Shown in pieces: positions 1-5,657 of a DNA stretch of 9,417 bases. Where the stretch lies: assembly GCA_049975065.1 (NCBI GenBank), contig JBNGDN010000078.1; one strand, given 5' to 3'. The DNA is from Hydrogenovibrio sp049975065. Lineage in GTDB: Bacteria; Pseudomonadota; Gammaproteobacteria; Thiomicrospirales; Thiomicrospiraceae. The notes beneath the pieces are model-generated. The model was not told the origin of the DNA. It ran no database searches and saw nothing but the letters and a program-made list of their open reading frames with translations. How positions within the stretch are numbered: position 1 is the first letter of the stretch; each line of letters opens with the position of its first letter. The position numbers and the translations under genes are program-made.

Positions 1-688
1 GAATCAGCCATAACCAAGCCATTGGCGTGATGTCTAAATGGTCAAAGCCGATAAAAACGCCGAAATACGCCAGTACAAACAGGCTGGAAACACTCATCGC
101 CATACTGGTAAACCAAAGGCTGCCCAGCCGGTGAATCATCTTTTTACTGAACAGCACATAGAAAGAGAAACTCAGCGCGGCTAAAAATACCAGCAGCGTG
201 CCCAGCACCGTATTGTGGCCGCCCGTGGAGGCTTCCTGATGAAACACCAGCCAGAGGCCGCTGTAAGTGATCACCAGCGAGATGAACACCTTTCGGGTAA
301 TCGGCGTTTTAAAAAACAACGCGCCGAGAATTGCGACCAGAATGGGGTAGGTAAACAGCGTTAAGCGCTCCAACTGCGCGGAAATCATTTCCAAGCCTTT
401 TAAGTCCAGCCAGGATGACAGGAAATAGCCGATAAAGCCGAGAAAGAAAATCCAGCCGAATTTTTCCCAGCGATTGTGCGGATGTCGCCCCGGCGTCCGT
501 GCCAGCCAAATCAGAATCGCCAGGTAAATCGGTAGGGCAATCGCCATGCGCAGCATTAAGACACTGTCGGTGTTCAGCCCTTCGGCATAGGCGAGCTTGA
601 TGAAAATCGACTTTAACGAGAAAAGCGCGGTGCCGAAAGCGGCCAGCCAAAATCCGAGCCAAGGCGTTGATGAGGCGAGCCGGTGCAT
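1..688 (-). CDS. EamA/DMT-family transporter, C-terminus cut by window edge
   Basis: An integral membrane protein of the drug/metabolite transporter superfamily, probably a small-molecule permease or exporter in the inner membrane; the substrate cannot be read from sequence. The open frame starts at the ATG at 686-688 and runs off the left edge, giving 229 visible residues of an expected total near 300. Hydrophobic segments lie near residues 11-31, 44-63, 77-94, 111-127, 133-149, 160-181 and 192-214. The first EamA repeat covers about residues 12-150 and the second begins near 160. The stretch after helix 3 (ISAQLERLTLFTYPILVAIL, from residue 102) matches the conserved family segment before a Pro-containing helix. 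Where many relatives have Glu before the next helix, this protein reads FFKTPITRK. The start codon shares one base with the stop of the preceding methyltransferase (TAATG) and has no clear ribosome binding site, so translation is probably coupled. Family call is firm; function is unknown. Confidence 0.88.
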   Translation of the reverse strand, partial: MHRLASSTPWLGFWLAAFGTALFSLKSIFIKLAYAEGLNTDSVLMLRMAIALPIYLAILIWLARTPGRHPHNRWEKFGWIFFLGFIGYFLSSWLDLKGLEMISAQLERLTLFTYPILVAILGALFFKTPITRKVFISLVITYSGLWLVFHQEASTGGHNTVLGTLLVFLAALSFSFYVLFSKKMIHRLGSLWFTSMAMSVSSLFVLAYFGVFIGFDHLDITPMAWLWLI

Positions 689-1281
689 TATGACGCCGGT
701 TTGGTGGCAATCAGCCAAGCGTAACGGTGGGCTTGGTCGCCATCGGCCAGCCAGCCTTCGCCGTGCACCTCAACGGTGAAATTTGACCAGACCTGGCCGT
801 TTTCGGTGAGTTGGGTCAGTTCACCGGGCCTGAGATAAAAATCGGGGTTTTGCGGCGCATTCGACTGAACCGGGGCTAAAAAGGTTTGGATGAACAGCTT
901 TCCGCCAGGCCTGAGGGCTTGCGCAATCTGCGACCAGAGCGTGCGGTTCAGGTAGCGACTGAGGGTGATGACTTCATACTGCTGGTAGGGGAACAACATC
1001 TGCTCGAAATCGGTGATGGTGCAGTGAATTGGCAGGCGGCGCACCGCCGCCCAATTGTTTAAATGTGTGAGCGCTGCATCGGAAATGTCCCAAGCGTCCA
1101 CCGTGAGACCGCACCGCGCCATGAGACGCGCGTTGCCGCCCAGACCGCAGGCCAAATCGAGCGCACGGCCTTTTAATGGCAGTTGCGCGAGATGCTGTTG
1201 CAGCACCCAAGCGGCGGCAATCGGCTTTTTCGGGCTGACTTGGGCGTATTTTTCATCCCATTTGCGTGCGGTATCCGTCAT
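688..1281 (-). CDS. Class I SAM-dependent methyltransferase (TehB-like fold), substrate unknown
   Basis: A 197-residue soluble protein with a Rossmann-like methyltransferase fold. Motif I, the SAM-binding glycine loop, is LDLACGLGGNA at residues 41-51. The acidic residue ending strand 2 is Asp65 in DAWDIS, and TDFE at 90-93 fits the adenine-contacting motif. RPGGKLFIQTF at 124-134 is the usual motif before strand 5. The N-terminus (ARKWDEKYAQ) resembles TehB-like and ubiquinone-biosynthesis-like methyltransferases, but nothing identifies the acceptor. I chose the ATG at 1279-1281: it forms a TAATG overlap with the trkH stop and gives a normal N-terminus. An in-frame ATG at 1366-1368 would add 29 residues inside the end of trkH with no family-like content. 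The stop (688-690) overlaps the start of the next gene in the same way. It is probably translated by coupling from trkH. Calling it a tellurite-resistance protein would go beyond the evidence. Confidence 0.9.
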   Translation of the reverse strand: MTDTARKWDEKYAQVSPKKPIAAAWVLQQHLAQLPLKGRALDLACGLGGNARLMARCGLTVDAWDISDAALTHLNNWAAVRRLPIHCTITDFEQMLFPYQQYEVITLSRYLNRTLWSQIAQALRPGGKLFIQTFLAPVQSNAPQNPDFYLRPGELTQLTENGQVWSNFTVEVHGEGWLADGDQAHRYAWLIATKPAS

Positions 1282-2732
1282 TATTTTCGCCAAAAAGCTG
1301 CGGTAAACAGCACCAGAATGGTAAAGAGTTCCAGGCGTCCAAGCACCATCAGAAAGGTCAAAAACCATTTGACCGGATCCGACAGGTTGGAAAAGTTAGA
1401 CGCCACACCGCCCAGGCCTGGGCCGAGATTGGTAATGGTGGCGGTGACGGCGGAAAAGGCGGTTAAAGGTTCCAGCCCCATCGCCATTAACAGCAGAGTG
1501 GAGACCAGTACGATAAACACATACAGCGAAAAGAAGCCCCAGACCGCCGCCATGATTTTTTCCGAGACCGGTTTGCCGCTGAGTTTGACCGGCATCAGCG
1601 CATTGGGGTGCAGCAGTTTGTGGACTTCGCGCAGACCTTGTTTGAACAGCAGCATCACGCGAATCACTTTCATGCCGCCGCCCGTGGAGTAGGCCGAAGC
1701 GCCAATGTAGCTCATTAGAATTAGGAAAATCGGCAAAAAGGCCGGCCAACTGCTGAAGTCGGCGCTGGCAAACCCGGCGGTGGTGCCGATGGACATCACC
1801 TGAAAACTGCCGTAACGCAAGGCTTCCTGCCAGGTGCCGTAGGTTTGTGTGCCGTAGAGATAGCTGGTGACAATGGCGATGCCGCCCAGCAGAATGAGTG
1901 TATAGACTTTGTATTCCGGGTCGGAAAGATAGCGTTGCACCGACATATGACGAAAAGCGGTAAAGTGCAGCGCAAAATTAATGCCGGCAATGTACATGAA
2001 AATCATGGTGATGACTTCAATCTCGACACTGTTAAAGTAGCCGATACTGGCATCGTGAGTGGAGAAGCCGCCAATCGCCACCGTGGAAAAACTGTGGGTG
2101 ATGGCGTCGAACCAGTTCATACCCGCCATCCAAAAACTGACGGCGCAGGCGGTGGTGATACCCAGGTAAATGTACCACAGTGCCTTGGCGGTTTCGGAAA
2201 TGCGTGGAGCGAGTTTGTTGTCTTTGACCGGGCCTGGGGTTTCGGCGCGATACAACTGCATCCCCCCGATGCCGAGCATCGGCAGAATGGCGACGGCGAG
2301 CACAATGATCCCCATGCCGCCCAGCCATTGCAGCTGCTGGCGATACCAAAGAATCGAAGGGGGGAGATGATCCAGCCCGGATATGACGGTGGCACCGGTG
2401 GTGGTCAAGCCGGAAAAGGCTTCAAAAATCGCGTCGGTCAACGAGAGATTGATATTGGTGGCAAAGTACATGGGCACAGCGGCGGCAAAGCCTAACACTG
2501 TCCAGAACATGACGACGATGAGAAAGCCGTCACGGATCTTGAGGTCGCGGCTTTCATGCCGGTTCGGCAGCCAGAAGCTCAACCCCAGCAGGAATAAGCC
2601 CAACGCGGAAAATCCGAAGTCGTCGGTGCCGTTGTCCATATAGAGGATGGAAATGAAAAAAGGTGGAATCAGCGTGACACTGAAGACCATCAGCAGAATG
2701 CCCAGCACTTTGAGAATGATTTTGTTATGCAT
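1281..2732 (-). CDS. trkH: Trk potassium uptake system, membrane channel subunit TrkH
   Basis: The ion-conducting inner-membrane subunit of the Trk potassium uptake system, which works with the cytosolic gate TrkA. The 483-residue length matches characterised TrkH proteins. All four pore-loop repeats (M1-P-M2) carry a selectivity-filter glycine: TTTGATV at 110-116, STVAIGGFST at 216-225, SIGTTAGFAS at 314-323, and TITNLGPGL at 432-440. GGMGIIVLAVAILPMLGIGG at 138-157 and STGGGMKVIR at 349-358 are typical TrkH/KtrB signatures; the second precedes the M2 region of repeat 3, thought to form the intramembrane gating loop. The start lies 24 bases after the trkA stop. The bases before the ATG are T-rich with no good Shine-Dalgarno, so re-initiation after trkA is likely. 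The TAA stop overlaps the downstream methyltransferase start by one base. Intact, with no missing filter residue. TrkH rather than TrkG is inferred from length and from linkage to trkA. Confidence 0.97.
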   Translation of the reverse strand: MHNKIILKVLGILLMVFSVTLIPPFFISILYMDNGTDDFGFSALGLFLLGLSFWLPNRHESRDLKIRDGFLIVVMFWTVLGFAAAVPMYFATNINLSLTDAIFEAFSGLTTTGATVISGLDHLPPSILWYRQQLQWLGGMGIIVLAVAILPMLGIGGMQLYRAETPGPVKDNKLAPRISETAKALWYIYLGITTACAVSFWMAGMNWFDAITHSFSTVAIGGFSTHDASIGYFNSVEIEVITMIFMYIAGINFALHFTAFRHMSVQRYLSDPEYKVYTLILLGGIAIVTSYLYGTQTYGTWQEALRYGSFQVMSIGTTAGFASADFSSWPAFLPIFLILMSYIGASAYSTGGGMKVIRVMLLFKQGLREVHKLLHPNALMPVKLSGKPVSEKIMAAVWGFFSLYVFIVLVSTLLLMAMGLEPLTAFSAVTATITNLGPGLGGVASNFSNLSDPVKWFLTFLMVLGRLELFTILVLFTAAFWRK

Positions 2733-2756
2733 AAAAAAGAACCGTTTGCGGTGTCA

Positions 2757-4154
2757 TCAAAACCAGCTTTTCTTTTCTCTCGGGGTGAAAAGTTCGGTGA
2801 CGTCACTGGCTTGAGAAGGATCGTTTAGAAACAGAATGACATGGTCTTCGGCTTCAATGGTCAGGTCGCGATGGGCGAAGTGAACGTCATCATCGCGAAT
2901 GATGCAGCCGATGGTGATGCTGCTGGGCCACTGAATCTCGCCGATGGTTTTGCCGATCAGCTCTGACGAATTTTCGCTGCCGTGGACAATGACTTCCATC
3001 GCTTCGGCGGCACCGCGGCGTAGGGTAAAGGCTTTCACCGTGTCGCCTTGGCGCATGTAATGCAGCAGGCGGCTGGTGGTGATCTGATCGGCGGAAATCG
3101 CCACATCAATGCTGTTGAGCTGGATCAGATCCACGTAGGACTGGTTATTCACCAGCGCGATGACGCGGCGCACGCCCAGTTTTTTCGCCAGCATGCCGGA
3201 TATGATATTGGCTTCGTCGGAGTTGGTCAGGGCGAGAAATAAATCGATTTCGTCGATGTTTTCTTCGATCAGCAACGACTTGTCCGCGACATCACCGCGT
3301 ATGACAATCGCCTGTTCCAGTTGTTCGGAAATTTCCCGAGCTTGGGTCATATTGTGGTCAATGATTTTGACTTGATGCTGCTTTTCCAGTTCTTTGGCAA
3401 GGTTAAAGCCGATATTGCCGCCGCCGGCAATCATAATATTGCGTGACGGCCGCAATTTGTGGCGGCGGAGCTCTTGAACGATTTTGGGAATATTGGCGGG
3501 TTCGGCGAGAAAAAACACTTCATCCCCGACCTGGATGGTGACATCACCCGTGGGCAGGACGATTTCGTCACGGCGGTAGATGGCGACGATGCGGTGTTGC
3601 ACGCCGTCGGGCAGATGGTGTTTGATCTCACGGATTTTTTTGCCGATGATCATGCCGCCGGAGTAGGCGCGAATGGCCACCAAACGCAATTTTCCGTCGG
3701 CAAAATCCACTACCTGAAGCGAACCTGGGTATTCGATGAGCTGGAGAATGTAATCTTTCACCAACGTTTCTGGGCTGATCATGACATCGATGGGAATGGC
3801 GTTGATGTTCTGGTAGCGGTCAAACAGCTCTGGGTGATTGAGGTAGCTGGGGCTGCGCACTCGGGCAATCTTAGTGGCGGTTTTGTGCATAATGTGCGCC
3901 AGTTGGCAGGCCACGATATTGGTGTCGTCAAACTGGGTGGCGGCAATGAGCATATCGGCTTCTTCCAGTCCCGCTTGCGACAGCACGTCGGGGTTGGAGG
4001 CGTGGCCATTGACGGTGCGGATGTCAAGGCGATCTTGCAACCGCTGCAATTGCGTTCGATCCAGATCCACAACGGTGACGTCGTTGTTTTCCGTCGCCAG
4101 CAGTTCCGCCAGAGAGGTGCCGACCTGGCCTGCACCAAGAATAATGATGTTCAT
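2757..4154 (-). CDS. trkA: Trk system NAD-binding regulatory subunit TrkA
   Basis: A cytosolic peripheral membrane protein that assembles under TrkH and gates potassium uptake in response to nucleotides (NAD/NADH, ATP/ADP in characterised homologues). The 465 residues hold two tandem RCK units. RCK-N 1 has the dinucleotide loop GAGQVG at 7-12 with Asp30 ending strand 2. RCK-C 1 spans roughly 142-222. RCK-N 2 has GGGNIG at 244-249 with Asp266. RCK-C 2 spans roughly 373-455. Both Rossmann loops are intact, so both halves should bind nucleotide. Length and architecture are those of the full E. coli-type TrkA, not the single-unit KtrA. The ATG at 4152-4154 starts directly at MNIIILGAG, the family-typical N-terminus. 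An AAAAAGG stretch 11 bases upstream is a weak ribosome binding site. The gene follows the only sizeable intergenic gap in the window and precedes trkH by 24 bases. Confidence 0.97.
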   Translation of the reverse strand: MNIIILGAGQVGTSLAELLATENNDVTVVDLDRTQLQRLQDRLDIRTVNGHASNPDVLSQAGLEEADMLIAATQFDDTNIVACQLAHIMHKTATKIARVRSPSYLNHPELFDRYQNINAIPIDVMISPETLVKDYILQLIEYPGSLQVVDFADGKLRLVAIRAYSGGMIIGKKIREIKHHLPDGVQHRIVAIYRRDEIVLPTGDVTIQVGDEVFFLAEPANIPKIVQELRRHKLRPSRNIMIAGGGNIGFNLAKELEKQHQVKIIDHNMTQAREISEQLEQAIVIRGDVADKSLLIEENIDEIDLFLALTNSDEANIISGMLAKKLGVRRVIALVNNQSYVDLIQLNSIDVAISADQITTSRLLHYMRQGDTVKAFTLRRGAAEAMEVIVHGSENSSELIGKTIGEIQWPSSITIGCIIRDDDVHFAHRDLTIEAEDHVILFLNDPSQASDVTELFTPREKKSWF

Positions 4155-4272
4155 TTGGGAATTAACCTTTTTGATCGTGGAATCATATCGGTATTCTACG
4201 TTGCTTACCCTTAAAATTTAAACTGTTTTTGCCAACCCGTTTCGCATCAAAGATTCAGTGCACCCTCGGGTA
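4155..4272 (-). promoter_or_regulatory. Intergenic region before trkA with a candidate sigma-70 promoter
   Basis: This 118-base gap between the ntrX stop and the trkA start is the longest non-coding stretch in the window. On the minus strand it reads TTTAAA (4217-4222), an 18-base spacer, then TAGAAT (4193-4198). These match the sigma-70 -35 and -10 consensus at 4 of 6 and 5 of 6 positions. Transcription would begin near 4186 and leave a leader of about 30 bases, with AAAAAGG at 4166-4172 as a possible ribosome binding site. The region is also more A/T rich than the flanking genes. No convincing terminator hairpin with a T-run follows ntrX, so read-through from the upstream genes remains possible. 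The promoter is inferred by eye only. Confidence 0.35.
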
Positions 4273-5631
4273 TTATTTCGGGTTTTTCGGATCAATGTTC
4301 AGTGCTTTGAGTTTGCGGTAGAGGTTGGTTCTTTCCACGCCTGATAAACGTGCGGTTTCGGCGACATTGCCGCCGGTTTCTCTGAGCAGCTGGCTTAAAT
4401 AGGCCGCTTCGAAACGCTCTTTCGCTTCTTTGAGGTTGATGGAGGTGTCGATGCCGGTCATGGAAACGTCTTCATTGCGTTTATTGCTTTCCAGTGCCCG
4501 ACGAATCTCTTCATCCATCACCAAGCCTTCGCCAAGAATGAGCAGCCGTTGAATCAGATTCTGCAATTCACGATAATTGCCAGGCCAGCTGTATTGACGC
4601 AACACATTAATCGCACCGACATCGAACTCGCGATAGTCCAAACCTTCATGGGTGAGAAAATAGTCGAGAAAATAGTCAATTAAGTCGGGAATGTCTTCCG
4701 TGTGCTGCCGCAAGGACGGCACCTCCAGCGGCATGACATTCAGACGTTGCAGCAGGTCTTCTCGGAACTGGCCAGTTTGGGTCATGTCTTCCAGCCCCCC
4801 TTTGGTCAGAGCGATAATGCGCATTTCCAGGGCGATTTTTTTGCTGGAGCCTGGGCGGATAAAGGTGCCGTCAAACATCAGCTGCGCGAGAAAATTCTGC
4901 CCTTTGGCGCTGAGTTGTTCCAGGTCGGAAATGACCAGGGTGCCGCCATTGGCGTGAATCAACTCGCCGGTGAGAATGCCGTCGCCCGTCTCCTGCCCCA
5001 GAATGAGGGTTTCTTGGTCGTCGTAATCGGGGCTGTGGATTTCAAACACCGTCTGTTCTTTGCGTGCGCTGAGCTTATGGATGGCTTCGGCCACGCGGTG
5101 TTTGCCGGTGCCGGCCTCGCCCTTGACCAGAATCGGCATGGAATATTTGGCGAGGCGGTTGATGGAGTCGCGCAGCTCGGCGACCAGTTTGCTTTTGCCG
5201 ATGGGCAGTATTTGATCCGGTAGCTTTTGTTTCAGGTGGCGATTTTCGTGATGCAGTTGCAGATGTTCCATCGCCCGTTCGGCGGTGATCAGCAATTTGG
5301 CCAGCGACAGGGGTTTTTCCAGATAGTCGTAAGCACCGAGCTTGGTCGCTTCGATGGCGGTTTCGATGGTGCCGTGACCGGACATCATAATCACACAGCT
5401 GTGTTGCAGCACCTTTTCGTTAATCATTTCTTTTAGCAGGGAAATGCCATCAATATCGGGCATCCAGATGTCGAGAAAAATCAGGTCGGGCGCCATGTCT
5501 CGCCAGATGGTTTGAGCTTGTTGGCCGTTGGCCGCGACCATGACGTCGTAGCCTTCTTCGGAAAAAATTTCTTCCATCAGATTTCGGATATCTTTTTCGT
5601 CGTCAACAATCAGCAGTTTGCCTGGTTTCAT
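4273..5631 (-). CDS. ntrX: NtrX-type response regulator with degenerate AAA+ domain
   Basis: Cytosolic transcriptional regulator and likely partner of the kinase encoded just upstream; 452 residues in three parts. The receiver (about 5-120) has acidic pocket Asp10/Asp11, phosphoacceptor Asp54 in FLDIWMP, Ser84 in MMSGHG and Lys106 in EKP, so it should accept phosphate. The AAA+ domain (about 142-380) has Walker A GEAGTGK (171-177), FREDLLQR with candidate arginine fingers Arg290 and Arg296, and sensor II WPGNYREL (349-356). It lacks GAFTGA; the corresponding loop reads LILGQETGDGILTGEL. Walker B has Ser235-Asp236 where activators have Asp-Glu, and sensor I reads ALTK rather than the usual AATN. 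The C-terminus (about 401-447) is a Fis-type helix-turn-helix. The start lies 26 bases after the kinase stop and lacks a strong ribosome binding site. DNA binding and phosphorylation look sound; sigma-54 activation looks unlikely. The gene name rests on operon context and family resemblance. Confidence 0.88.
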   Translation of the reverse strand: MKPGKLLIVDDEKDIRNLMEEIFSEEGYDVMVAANGQQAQTIWRDMAPDLIFLDIWMPDIDGISLLKEMINEKVLQHSCVIMMSGHGTIETAIEATKLGAYDYLEKPLSLAKLLITAERAMEHLQLHHENRHLKQKLPDQILPIGKSKLVAELRDSINRLAKYSMPILVKGEAGTGKHRVAEAIHKLSARKEQTVFEIHSPDYDDQETLILGQETGDGILTGELIHANGGTLVISDLEQLSAKGQNFLAQLMFDGTFIRPGSSKKIALEMRIIALTKGGLEDMTQTGQFREDLLQRLNVMPLEVPSLRQHTEDIPDLIDYFLDYFLTHEGLDYREFDVGAINVLRQYSWPGNYRELQNLIQRLLILGEGLVMDEEIRRALESNKRNEDVSMTGIDTSINLKEAKERFEAAYLSQLLRETGGNVAETARLSGVERTNLYRKLKALNIDPKNPK

Positions 5632-5657
5632 AGCGGGGTTCGACTTTGGTTAAACGG

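Noticed and set aside
309..710. A 133-codon minus-strand frame near the left edge
   Set aside because: It overlaps the transporter in another frame and is Arg/Ala-rich without hydrophobic segments. The frame starting at 688 encodes a clear multi-helix EamA protein that runs off the window.
1282..1368. A 29-residue N-terminal extension of the methyltransferase starting at 1368
   Set aside because: The extension lies entirely inside the trkH coding end and does not resemble methyltransferase N-termini. The ATG at 1281 in a TAATG overlap fits better.
1845..2495. A 216-codon open frame on the plus strand opposite trkH
   Set aside because: It mirrors the trkH coding frame with no domain, signal or ribosome binding site of its own; the trkH protein explains the sequence fully.
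3459..4214. A 251-codon open frame on the plus strand opposite trkA
   Set aside because: It lies wholly antisense to well-recognised trkA codons, has a low-complexity Gly/Asp/Val-rich translation, and has no recognisable family. It is a by-product of codon bias.
4261..4272. Inverted repeat ACCCGAGGGT just after the ntrX stop as a terminator
   Set aside because: The stem is four base pairs with a two-base loop and no following T-run, too weak for a rho-independent terminator.
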